Shown: piece by piece, positions 48,041 to 56,323 of the stretch
How positions within the stretch are numbered: position 1 is the stretch's first letter
Layout of the letters: every line of letters begins with the position of its first letter
NCBI RefSeq assembly: GCF_900103695.1
Contig: NZ_FNHF01000001.1
Coordinates: 620,001 to 684,000 of the forward strand
From: Sediminibacillus halophilus
GTDB lineage: Bacteria; Bacillota; Bacilli; Bacillales; Amphibacillaceae
Length of the DNA: 64,000 bases
Direction of reading: 5' to 3'
Translations under genes and position numbers: made by a program
The notes under the pieces: generated by a model
Databases searched by the model: none
Told to the model about the DNA's origin: nothing
The model's input: the letters and a program-made list of their open reading frames with translations, nothing else

Positions 48041-49081
48041 TCAGACCGACAGGGAGCCTATATATTTCAAATCATCGACAGCTATTTTATCTACTTCCCC
48101 ATGCAAAATTGCTTTTACATTTTTTAACGTTTCCGAAAGCGTTACAGACTGTCCGGGCTGATTAGAAAATTCTTCTGCAACAAATAGTGGCTGGGTCAAA
48201 AAAGCTTCTAGTTTTTTGCCTCTTTCAAACGTGTTCTTGTCGGCCTCTGAAAGATTGCCTACTCCTCGTTGTTCTACGAGATATGTTAATTCTTTTGATC
48301 TGCGAAGAACTTTACGTGCTTGCTGCTGCACTTCCATATGGCCACTGTCCAAATTAATTTCTTCCAAAACGGTCGAAATCGAGGTCAAAGGATTTACAGC
48401 AGGATAGGAATGTTTGGCTGCCAATTCCATATCAAATTCCCAAAGGGTTTCAAGTGGTCCATATGGCAACTCTTCATCAACTGCCTCTCCACTCGTGTCA
48501 ACAATCGCGAATGTAATATTATTTATACCACGTTCATAGAAGCGATCTTCTAATTGGTAAAAGTCTTCCGATAAATAAATCCTGCGGTCCACCCCCAGGA
48601 TAATGTCTGCTGGCTGGTATTTCTCAATGCAAGCGAGGATCTCTTCGGCAGATGTACTGTGAAATTCCGCTTCTGCAACTGCATCAGCAATATTGTTGTT
48701 ATCACCTGCAAAAAACACGGAACGAAAACCTTGCTTCTTTAAACGATTAAAAACTTCCGCCAACAAAACGAGTTGACCCATTCCAGGTCTGGCTACAAAT
48801 CCCGTTTTTCCTTCCTTTACAAGCGGAGCAAATAAATCCAACACCTTGATTCCAGTTTCGATCATTTTTTCCTCTCCCCTTTGAATAATCAAGTCGTCCA
48901 CTTTACAGTTTGCTAAAGAGGCCAAACGGACCAATGTTTTCACCTCTGCCCGCGCCAACGGGATTTTCCCTGTACAAAGATTGGATACGGTTGCTGGCCT
49001 TAGACCAACAGAACGGGCTGCAACTGTTAAATTTGGAACCCGTTTACGCAGTAAACTAACATTAAGCTTCAAATCCTCCAA
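48041..49081 (-). CDS. HTH regulator fused to a degenerate F1-ATPase beta-like domain
   Basis: 346 residues. Residues about 8-67 form an Xre/Cro-type helix-turn-helix (VAARSVGLRPATVSNLCTGK). Residues 72-335 align with ATP synthase beta: ETGIKVLDLFAPL (ETGIKVVDLLAP in beta), YPAVNPLTSISTVLEE at 226, and QPLFVAEEFSNQPGQSVTLS at 297. The beta-barrel domain that precedes this part in ATP synthase is missing. The P-loop (GGAGVGKT in beta) reads RPGMGQL, so its lysine is lost and catalysis is unlikely. Start TTG 49081, 7 nt after AAGGAGG. It probably regulates transcription in response to nucleotide or to a partner. Confidence 0.85.
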   Translation of the reverse strand: MEDLKLNVSLLRKRVPNLTVAARSVGLRPATVSNLCTGKIPLARAEVKTLVRLASLANCKVDDLIIQRGEEKMIETGIKVLDLFAPLVKEGKTGFVARPGMGQLVLLAEVFNRLKKQGFRSVFFAGDNNNIADAVAEAEFHSTSAEEILACIEKYQPADIILGVDRRIYLSEDFYQLEDRFYERGINNITFAIVDTSGEAVDEELPYGPLETLWEFDMELAAKHSYPAVNPLTSISTVLEEINLDSGHMEVQQQARKVLRRSKELTYLVEQRGVGNLSEADKNTFERGKKLEAFLTQPLFVAEEFSNQPGQSVTLSETLKNVKAILHGEVDKIAVDDLKYIGSLSV

Positions 49082-49102
49082 CTAATCGCCTCCTTACTAT
49101 AT

Positions 49103-49122
49103 AAAGTAATATATTTTACTTT
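49103..49122. promoter_or_regulatory. Candidate autoregulatory operator
   Basis: AAAGTAA-N6-TTACTTT is a perfect 7-bp inverted repeat, 21 bp upstream of the start codon of the HTH/F1-beta gene and within its likely promoter or leader. HTH regulators often bind such sites near their own promoter. Confidence 0.5.
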
Positions 49123-49229
49123 TAAAAGCAAATATATTTTCAGTAAATTTTAAGAAGTTCATTTTTTTAGCATAGGCTGTCCTACATACCGCATAAGGTA
49201 AAAGAAAAACAATTGAGGAGGAGTAAAAT

Positions 49230-49595
49230 TTGCGAGGACCTATCCATTCCTTACACCTCATTCGATATGGGGTCGCTTATGTGTTCATCGCCTCAGGTTT
49301 GATTAAATTGCTTGACCCAAGCTTCAAGGAAGTGTTTGCAAATATAGGCATCCCCAGTCCTGCAACGATTCTTTTACTGGTAGCGTTAACTGAGGTCATT
49401 GGTGGGGGATTTATTTTGTTTCAATTTTACGTGAAAAGAGCAGTTGTTCCATTACTTGCAATCATGATTTGCGCCTTGTTGCTGACCAAAATCCCACTAT
49501 TACATGCAGGTTTCTTGTCTTTCGCTTTTGAAGCGAGGCTGGATATCATCTTGATCATATTATTAGCAATCCTCTGGAAAAGCTACGGAAAGTGA
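49230..49595 (+). CDS. DoxX/MauE-like small membrane protein
   Basis: 121 residues with four hydrophobic helices and the DoxX pattern FIASGLIKLLDPSFKEVFAN near the start and LTEVIGGGFILFQ in the middle. Such proteins are associated with redox or thiol processes; the exact function is unknown. Start TTG 49230 with GAGGAGGAGTAAAAT before it. Divergent from the HTH/F1-beta gene, sharing the intergenic operator region (148 bp), so it could be a target of that regulator. Confidence 0.78.
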   Translation: MRGPIHSLHLIRYGVAYVFIASGLIKLLDPSFKEVFANIGIPSPATILLLVALTEVIGGGFILFQFYVKRAVVPLLAIMICALLLTKIPLLHAGFLSFAFEARLDIILIILLAILWKSYGK

Positions 49596-49718
49596 GAAGA
49601 GCACAGCGTGTATCACTTACACACCTGGAAAGCAAACCAGCCTGAGTAGTAGAGCTTTCGGAAAGGGAAAGATAGGGTAAAATATATCAGGAGATCGGTT
49701 GTAATAAAAAATAGTAAC

Positions 49719-49756
49719 AAAGCAAACCGAACGATTAGAATGGTTCGGTTTGCTTT
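49719..49756 (+). terminator. Rho-independent terminator
   Basis: AAAGCAAACCGAAC (49719-49732) pairs with GTTCGGTTTGCTTT (49743-49756), then TT. It is 124 bp after the DoxX-like gene; nothing coding lies between. Confidence 0.75.
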
Positions 49757-49888
49757 TCCGGCCTAAAAATATGGGACAGTTTTATTCCTTTTCACGGGGT
49801 GGATCCACAATCACGCCGACATTATTCGCCCTTTCTTGGTATCCCAAAAACACAACTTGTTTTTCTGTTATCGTTCGGTATTTTCAAG

Positions 49889-52501
49889 TCAATTCAAGGT
49901 TTGTCCCACTCTCTTTTTTCTTTTATTCCTTCTCCATAAAATCCAAAAAGCAGAAACACCTGCTGAAAGCATTGCCAATGTTATAGTAATGCCAAAGTAA
50001 GGAGGATAGTAAACCATTTTGATTTCGTTGTGGCCCGGTTTGATTCTCGTACCCAAAAAAGCGTAGTTCGCTTTGCGAATTTTTTGCTTTTCCCCATTAA
50101 TATAAACATGCCAACCTTTTTCGAATGGTATTGGTACCGTAAGATACCTGTCCCTATTCTCGTTGTCAATGGATATTTCAATCTTATTACCATCTATGTC
50201 AACCTGTGCATTGTTTTGCGTATTTCCGGCAGCCTCCTCGAGTTCCTGGTAATCCTCACCATATAAGCTAATATTTTCAAGTGTATAGCTTCCTTCAGGT
50301 ACCCTGAGTGAAATAACTTCCTCCCTCGGTATACGAACGGTCATTTCATTCACTTTTGTCCGGTAAATTGATTGTCTTGATTTCCTGCTCGTTTTAAAAT
50401 CATTAACATGTAAAGGGAAAAGCGATGCGTGCTTATCATTGTTCAATAAGTAGAAAGATACGTAAAAATCCTCATAGGATCCTCCAATCTGGTTAGTATG
50501 AATGTCTATTCCACCTGTCTCGCCAGATACATTCAACTGACCATCTGTATAGGTTGCATCGATTGGTTCTATAGTAGTTTGCTCGATTAAATTAGGCACA
50601 GTATTTATTTCAGCTGATTGTTGCGAGCTTTGTTCCAGTATGATTCCATCCAACATAGCATGCTCTCGATCAAGTACAGAAGCATCACTCAAAGCCTCTT
50701 CCGTGTAAATATTGTCCGACGTACGGACAAATGGAAGCGTGTTACGGTTTTGATAAACAACGTAGTGGTCACTTTCCATGTATTCCGTAAATCCATAAGG
50801 GATGTTTTTCTCCTTGTTTTTTTCATACATGATATAGTTACCGCCAAACAGACTGTGCAAATTAGCGCGGTCACCGAAACCTGAATAACGGCTGACGCTC
50901 TCCCTTTTCATATCAATCTGCAAATCGTAATAATAAAAAAACAACAATTCTTTGTTTAAAATGCTGGAATAGACACTCGTCCCCGGGAAGCTCTGAATAA
51001 GCGGTGTATTATTCCTTCCATCAGTCTTCCACTCAACTCTCGGCAGCACTGTATCATCTGAGGCGAGCACATGATCTATCAAGTTTTGTTGTTCTTTCGA
51101 AAAGTAATCATTGCTCTCTACATACGCCTTTGTCGATTCCTTCACCCTTCCAGCCTCATAGAGCTTATCGTGTTGGAACTGATTAACAGTCACGAAATGA
51201 GACAGGAGAATAAAACCAACCAACCAAGGCATGACAACACGAAACCTCGCTGCGGTGACTGACAATAGCAAGACCCCTATCGCCGTGCATACGATGATGA
51301 AAGGAAGCATCTCCTTCAAAGATAAAGAATCATCCATCACGTAAAAAGCAATGTAGCTATAAACCATCAGTACGGCAGAAGGTATCAACACACGGTAATC
51401 TAACCGATTGAGGTGCTGTAAGCCAGCAGCGACAGTACCGCCTATCGAGAAGAAACCTAAATACTCAAATCGGTGCTGAGGTGCAGACATTCCATTAAAA
51501 AAACTGGCAGCCAACGGGACGAAATGCAGGAAAGTGAATAGTATTGCCATCAACGCAAACAGACGGAATACCCGGATGCGATACAAAGGAAATACAAATA
51601 CGAACAATACAAATATGGCAGGAAGTAGATAAAGATGGCTGTCATATAATATATTGCTTGTATTGTCTAATAAAGGAATGTAATGTTCATAGTCAGGTCG
51701 ATAATTATGAAACAATCCCCACACAGCAGGGACAAAGCCTACAGACCCTATTCCAAACCCCAAGAGCACCGCCAGGCTAAACTGACGTATTTGCACTTTC
51801 TGCTTCGGTTCTTCCGGTGTCAATCGGATCGCCCAGCGCAGGCAAATATATAATCCGATGAAACAGAAATTGATAAAAGCGAAGTAAAAGTTATCAAATA
51901 GAGACACCGCCACTGCCATGATCAACCAACCCGGCTTCTGTTCCCTTATTACCTTTTCGACCCCAAACACCAACAATGGAAGCCATAGAAAAGCATCACT
52001 AAAAAACTCCCAGTAAGTAACGTGGCGGAAGTACATCACACATGATCCGTATAATAAAGCCCCGATAAATGCCGGGACGGCCTTCAACTGCATGTAGCGG
52101 AATAAACAAGTGGTTAAAATTAGCACAATCGACAACCGTATAACACTTATAAATACAGTTGCTTGTGCCCAAAACAATACATTCGGTTCTTTTACAAGCG
52201 ACAATAACTCCAAACCGTAAACAGCTGCAGTTGTTATGTAAAAGAAAATATTAATTCCATAGTAATAGGCAAGCTGGGTGAATGTGCTCCCTCCAAGCCC
52301 GTAAATATAGGAATAGAACAAATTACCGTCCGTAAATTGTTGATAAAGCATGCTTCTGAACGGGGCCATTTGCGAAAGCCCATCATTAGGACCGGCCATC
52401 AAGCCTCCCTGCCCCCATTGATATAAAAAAAATCCGTGAGCTGCAATCGCAGCCACCACACTAAAAGCAATCAGCTTCGCGAAGTAGTTATAATTTCTCA
52501 T
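49889..52501 (-). CDS. yfhO: YfhO-family membrane glycosyltransferase
   Basis: 870 residues. About eleven to thirteen membrane helices and a large extracellular domain between residues about 420 and 830, the layout of YfhO, which transfers a sugar from undecaprenyl phosphate to teichoic acid. Signatures are the start YFAKLIAFSVVAAIAAHGFF, GPNDGLSQMAPFRSMLYQQF and GLGGSTFTQLAYYYGINIFF. It is last in the operon csbB-gtcA-yfhO; GGTGGCAGTCT lies before the ATG, 12 nt after gtcA. Confidence 0.92.
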   Translation of the reverse strand: MRNYNYFAKLIAFSVVAAIAAHGFFLYQWGQGGLMAGPNDGLSQMAPFRSMLYQQFTDGNLFYSYIYGLGGSTFTQLAYYYGINIFFYITTAAVYGLELLSLVKEPNVLFWAQATVFISVIRLSIVLILTTCLFRYMQLKAVPAFIGALLYGSCVMYFRHVTYWEFFSDAFLWLPLLVFGVEKVIREQKPGWLIMAVAVSLFDNFYFAFINFCFIGLYICLRWAIRLTPEEPKQKVQIRQFSLAVLLGFGIGSVGFVPAVWGLFHNYRPDYEHYIPLLDNTSNILYDSHLYLLPAIFVLFVFVFPLYRIRVFRLFALMAILFTFLHFVPLAASFFNGMSAPQHRFEYLGFFSIGGTVAAGLQHLNRLDYRVLIPSAVLMVYSYIAFYVMDDSLSLKEMLPFIIVCTAIGVLLLSVTAARFRVVMPWLVGFILLSHFVTVNQFQHDKLYEAGRVKESTKAYVESNDYFSKEQQNLIDHVLASDDTVLPRVEWKTDGRNNTPLIQSFPGTSVYSSILNKELLFFYYYDLQIDMKRESVSRYSGFGDRANLHSLFGGNYIMYEKNKEKNIPYGFTEYMESDHYVVYQNRNTLPFVRTSDNIYTEEALSDASVLDREHAMLDGIILEQSSQQSAEINTVPNLIEQTTIEPIDATYTDGQLNVSGETGGIDIHTNQIGGSYEDFYVSFYLLNNDKHASLFPLHVNDFKTSRKSRQSIYRTKVNEMTVRIPREEVISLRVPEGSYTLENISLYGEDYQELEEAAGNTQNNAQVDIDGNKIEISIDNENRDRYLTVPIPFEKGWHVYINGEKQKIRKANYAFLGTRIKPGHNEIKMVYYPPYFGITITLAMLSAGVSAFWILWRRNKRKKRVGQTLN

Positions 52502-52513
52502 AGACTGCCACCA

Positions 52514-52891
52514 TTACTTTTTCAGTATTTTTCCGGTAATCAAAAATGTGACTGGCACGGTTATAAACAGGGCAGCGAACGGGGCTGCATTTCCATTCCA
52601 GCCAAGCAGATCGACAAATAGATACATTAAACAAGAAGATAATGTTATATTGGCTAGTTGGGACAACGGGAATTGTATAAACTTGGAAAACGTCGGCTTT
52701 ACCCGATAGGTGAAGTAAACATTTAGAAAAAAAGAAATCACCAAACTGACAATGAACCCCAAAACATGCGAGACTAAATAGTGCCAATCTAAAAGATTAA
52801 AACAAAGCAAATATACCAAGTAATAATTAACCGTGTTCAGTCCGCCGACAACTACAAAACGGGTAAACTCATTGTTGATCCAGTTCATCAT
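52514..52891 (-). CDS. gtcA: GtrA/GtcA-family flippase-like protein
   Basis: 125 residues, four helices, of the GtrA-like family that aids transfer of lipid-linked sugars across the membrane. The pattern FTRFVVVGGLNTVNYYLVYL and FIVSLVISFFLNVYFTYR is the family hallmark. It overlaps csbB by 4 nt (ATGA) and stands 12 nt before yfhO, which matches the three-component teichoic-acid glycosylation system of Bacillaceae. Confidence 0.9.
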   Translation of the reverse strand: MMNWINNEFTRFVVVGGLNTVNYYLVYLLCFNLLDWHYLVSHVLGFIVSLVISFFLNVYFTYRVKPTFSKFIQFPLSQLANITLSSCLMYLFVDLLGWNGNAAPFAALFITVPVTFLITGKILKK

Positions 52892-53826
52892 AAATCCCTG
52901 TCCATGTTTGAATCTCTTATCAAATAATGCGGCCTGCGCTTCGTTTCGGCATAAATTCGGCCGACATATTCACCGATGATCCCCAAACTGACCAACTGTA
53001 CCCCTCCCAGAAACAAAACAGAAGAGATAATCGAAAAGTAGCCAGGAACGTCAATGCCTGTGCGGATGATTTCGACAAGCATGACAAAAATATAAAGCAA
53101 AGCCAGGAACATAATAATCAGCCCGCCATACAGACAGACACGGAGCGGTTTTTGATTAAAGGAAACGATTCCTTCTATTCCATAATTAATCAGTTTTTTG
53201 TAAGACCATTTAGAATCTCCATTCCCCCTTATATGGTTCCGGTAATATACTGTCTTCTGATCAAAGCCGATCCAGGAAAACAATCCTTTAGAAAACCTGT
53301 TTCCTTCGGACAGCTCAAGTACCGCTTCCACTGCTTTTCTGCTCAATAGACGGAAGTCCCCTTCTCCATCTTTCAGTTTTACATCGACAACTTGATCAAT
53401 CCATTTATAGTAAATTTTCGACAAGAATGAACGCATTCTTGAATCGCCATCACGGTTGCGTTTGGCAACAACCTGGTCGAAGCCTTCCTCAAAGCCCTCA
53501 ATCAGATTTCCAATTAAATATGTAGGATGTTGTAAGTCGGCATCCATAATGATGACCGCATCGCCTCGCGCATGTCTAAGACCGGCAAGCAACGCTGCTT
53601 CCTTTCCAAAATTTCTTGTGAAAGAAACATACTTTACGGATGGATGGTCTTTTGCCAGCTGATGTATTTTCTTAAATGTGTCATCTTCACTTCCATCATC
53701 TACAAATAAAATTTCATAATTGCAGTTTATTTTCCCCAATTCTTCCTTCAGTGCTTCATGGATCAGCTGGATATTGTCTGATTCATTATAGGAAGGGATT
53801 AAAAAAGAATAATAAGCGTCATTCAT
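52888..53826 (-). CDS. csbB: CsbB-like family 2 glycosyltransferase
   Basis: 312 residues. A DPM1/DPG-synthase-like GT2 enzyme that loads a sugar (probably GlcNAc) on undecaprenyl phosphate. The catalytic Asp pair is in LFVDDGSEDDTF and IIMDADLQHP, and DGEGDFRLLSRKAV with the Q/R/RW-like region follows; two C-terminal membrane helices (about 228-295) anchor it. It is the first gene of csbB-gtcA-yfhO and has a sigma-B-like promoter 62 nt upstream, as in Bacillus csbB. Confidence 0.92.
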   Translation of the reverse strand: MNDAYYSFLIPSYNESDNIQLIHEALKEELGKINCNYEILFVDDGSEDDTFKKIHQLAKDHPSVKYVSFTRNFGKEAALLAGLRHARGDAVIIMDADLQHPTYLIGNLIEGFEEGFDQVVAKRNRDGDSRMRSFLSKIYYKWIDQVVDVKLKDGEGDFRLLSRKAVEAVLELSEGNRFSKGLFSWIGFDQKTVYYRNHIRGNGDSKWSYKKLINYGIEGIVSFNQKPLRVCLYGGLIIMFLALLYIFVMLVEIIRTGIDVPGYFSIISSVLFLGGVQLVSLGIIGEYVGRIYAETKRRPHYLIRDSNMDRDL

Positions 53827-53887
53827 ATGCGTGTTCCTCCGATTTTAATCATCACTCAAAAAGGGATGTTTCTATGACAATTATGCT

Positions 53888-53914
53888 ATACCCTTCTACC
53901 TTCCATGATAAAAC
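53888..53914 (-). promoter_or_regulatory. Sigma-B promoter of csbB operon
   Basis: On the minus strand GTTTTA (53914-53909) and GGGTAT (53893-53888) are 15 nt apart. The csbB name of relatives itself means controlled by sigma-B, so the site and gene fit. Confidence 0.72.
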
Positions 53915-54135
53915 CCGGCCAAAGTTACAAGCAACATCCAAACTCTAGAAACAGTAAAAAAATCAATAAAACATACCGTTTACACTAGCGTCTCATTAAT
54001 GATACGGTTTTATTATTGGCCGCCTTGGGTATTAAAAGTACCAGTGCTACATAATCGACGTATCAGATTGATCCATCATCCACTGATACGCACACACATT
54101 TTATTTTACACACTTCCAAACAATCTATTTATAAA

Positions 54136-54494
54136 GAAATGCGCAAGCGCCTGTTTAAAGGTGAACAGGCTAAAGCCGCCACGTCCTGTGGCAACGCCTG
54201 CATGACCCACATCGTGTGGGCCTCCGACAAGCCTAAGAACAGCCTCGGAGTGGCGTTTCTTGCCACACAGAGGGTGGACTTAAGACCTCGAGGGGGTAGG
54301 CGCTGAAGCTGGGCTTCGAAATGCGCAAGCGCCTGTTTAAAGGTGTACAGGCTAAAGCCGCCACGTCCTGTGGCAACGCCTGCATGACCCACATCGTGTG
54401 GGCCTCCGACAAGCTTAAGAACAGCCTCGGAGTGGCGTTTCTTGCCACACAGAGGGTGGACTTAAGACCTCGAGGGGGTAGGCGCTGAAGCTGG
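54136..54494. repeat. 182-bp direct tandem repeat (1.97 copies)
   Basis: Units 54136-54317 and 54318-54494 match except for a few bases (for example GTGAACAGG against GTGTACAGG, and AAGCCTAAG against AAGCTTAAG). Each unit begins GCGCAAGCGCCTG and ends AGGCGCTGAAGCTGG, so the ends can pair (AGCGCCT with AGGCGCT). Internal hairpins: GCCTGT with ACAGGC, CCCACA with TGTGGG, GTGGC with GCCAC. This is a strongly structured noncoding element, probably a dispersed Bacillaceae repeat duplicated in tandem. The spacer 53840-54135 holds no gene. Confidence 0.85.
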
Positions 54495-54530
54495 ACAAAA
54501 ACAAACACAGTTTTTATTTCTAATACAAGA

Positions 54531-54571
54531 AAGGGGGGCTCTGCGCTAATAGCGCGCAGATCAATTTCATG
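54531..54571 (+). promoter_or_regulatory. BCCT gene leader: hairpin between SD and start codon
   Basis: AAGGGGGG (54531-54538) is the only ribosome binding site before ATG 54569, but lies 30 nt from it. The hairpin CTGCGC with GCGCAG (54541-54559) occupies the gap and, when folded, would bring the two into a usual distance of about 11 nt. It may control translation. Confidence 0.5.
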
Positions 54572-56281
54572 GCTGAAAAAAATTATTCTTATTCTACAAA
54601 AAAACCAGGAATTGTATTTGTCATCTCCACAATTCTAGTAGCTTTATTTGTTTTATGGGGAGCAACCTCTCCAAGCACCCTGCAGGAGGCAGCGAGTGAC
54701 GCACTTAGCTGGATGATTGAAAGCTTCGGCTGGTTTTATATGTTGATCACTGCTTTCTTTGTCCTATTCGTCATTTTTTTAGCAATCAGCCCTTTTGGAC
54801 GCCTACGTCTTGGAAAACCAGACGACAGGCCGGAATATTCCTGGTTCTCCTGGATCGGTATGCTGTTTGCTGCTGGAATTGGTGTCGGTTTTGTTTTCTG
54901 GGGAGTTGCCGAACCAGTACTCTACTATTTGGACACACCTGTAGGTTATCAACCTGAGACCAGACAGGCGGCCATTGCAGGACTCCGGTATGGCGTTTAT
55001 CACTGGGCCTTACATCCGTGGGCTATATTTTCCATTGTTGCCTTGACCCTTGCCTATGTTCAATTCCGCAAAGATCGGCCCGCTTTAATTAGTTCCGCGT
55101 TTTACCCATTAATTGGTGACAGAACAGACAGCTGGATTGGCAAAACAATCGATATACTGGCAGTATTAGCTACCTGTACCGGCGTGGCGACCACATTCGG
55201 CCTCAGCGCGATGCAAATCACAGGCGGCTTGTCCTATATCAGTTCCATTCCAAACAATGCATGGACCCAAATTTTGATTATCATAATTGTCACTTGCTTA
55301 TTCATGATTTCAGCAGCAAAAGGCGTTAACAAAGGGATTAAATTGCTGAGCAATGTGAACCTTGTCGTGGCCGGACTGCTCTTATTGTTCGTTATTATCG
55401 TGGGGCCGACATTGTTTATCGCCGAGAACTTTGTTTCCACATTGGGCGGTTATATTTCGAATTTAATCCCGATGAGTCTTACAATGACCCCTTTTTCCGA
55501 CAGTGAATGGCTTGGCACGAATACCATTTTTTTCTGGGCCTGGCATATTTCCTGGGCTCCATTCATGGGATTATTCATCGCCAGGATTTCACGAGGCAGA
55601 ACAATACGAGAATTCATGGCCGGTGTATTGATTGTTCCTTCCTTGTTGGCGATTATCTGGTTTACTACCTTTGGCGGCACCGCATTGAATGTAGAAATGT
55701 TCGGATCTGGCGGAATAGCCGAACTAGTCACCGGTGACGTAGAACTAGCGTTGTTCGCCACGCTGGGGGAACTTCCGCTTAGCATGATTACCAACGTCCT
55801 TGCTATCTTGTTAATCCTGATTTTTTTCATCACCTCCGCGGATTCAGCTTCCTATGTATTAGGTGCCATGACTTCCAAAGGAAGCTTGGCACCAACGATG
55901 GCAGCTAAGCTGGTCTGGGGATTCCTAATTGCGGGGACAGCCAGTGTGCTGCTCCTAAGTGGAGGTGGCGGTTTAGATGCATTGCAGACGGCTTCGATTA
56001 TTGCCGCATTGCCGTTTGCTATTATCATGCTGTTGATGGTAATTGCCATTCTGATGATGTTCAGTAAAGATCTACAGCTTGAAGGCAATCGAAAACGGAA
56101 ACGACGGATTTCCAAAATAAAAACGGAATTTAGAGAAGAGCTATTGGATGATGTAAAAACCGAAGTGTACGATGAAATGTATGAGGAAATCAAACAAGAA
56201 GTAAAAACGGAAATGAAAGATGAGATATTGGAAGAGCTTTCGGAGGAGGAAGGACCGACCGGCAAACGAAAGAAGGATTAA
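54569..56281 (+). CDS. BCCT family glycine betaine/choline-type transporter
   Basis: 570 residues, twelve helices. It takes up compatible solutes such as glycine betaine with Na+ or H+. Visible signatures: GVGFVFWGVAEPVLYYLDTP (the GxAEP motif), the tryptophan-rich segment FFWAWHISWAPFMGLFIARI and SRGRTIREF. The C-terminal tail of about 70 residues is highly charged with basic and acidic repeats (RKRKRRISKIK, then KTEVYDEMYEE), probably osmosensing and coiled-coil-like. The start is the ATG at 54569; no alternative start codon lies in the open frame just upstream. It resembles OpuD. Confidence 0.92.
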   Translation: MAEKNYSYSTKKPGIVFVISTILVALFVLWGATSPSTLQEAASDALSWMIESFGWFYMLITAFFVLFVIFLAISPFGRLRLGKPDDRPEYSWFSWIGMLFAAGIGVGFVFWGVAEPVLYYLDTPVGYQPETRQAAIAGLRYGVYHWALHPWAIFSIVALTLAYVQFRKDRPALISSAFYPLIGDRTDSWIGKTIDILAVLATCTGVATTFGLSAMQITGGLSYISSIPNNAWTQILIIIIVTCLFMISAAKGVNKGIKLLSNVNLVVAGLLLLFVIIVGPTLFIAENFVSTLGGYISNLIPMSLTMTPFSDSEWLGTNTIFFWAWHISWAPFMGLFIARISRGRTIREFMAGVLIVPSLLAIIWFTTFGGTALNVEMFGSGGIAELVTGDVELALFATLGELPLSMITNVLAILLILIFFITSADSASYVLGAMTSKGSLAPTMAAKLVWGFLIAGTASVLLLSGGGGLDALQTASIIAALPFAIIMLLMVIAILMMFSKDLQLEGNRKRKRRISKIKTEFREELLDDVKTEVYDEMYEEIKQEVKTEMKDEILEELSEEEGPTGKRKKD

Positions 56282-56288
56282 ACGAAGC

Positions 56289-56319
56289 GGGATTCACCAA
56301 TTTGCGGTGAATCCCTTTT
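56289..56319. terminator. Bidirectional terminator
   Basis: GGGATTCACC pairs perfectly with GGTGAATCCC around a 7-nt loop, with TTTT on the plus strand. It ends the BCCT gene and lies 5 bp before the stop of the convergent CAP gene. Confidence 0.85.
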
Positions 56320-56323
56320 CTTG

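Noticed and set aside
48041-49081. Calling the gene a true ATP synthase beta subunit
   Set aside because: It lacks the N-terminal barrel, has an HTH instead, has no P-loop lysine, and no other atp genes are near.
54129-54508. Overlapping ORFs within the tandem repeat
   Set aside because: Frames simply follow the repeat unit; no ribosome site and no protein-like coding signal.
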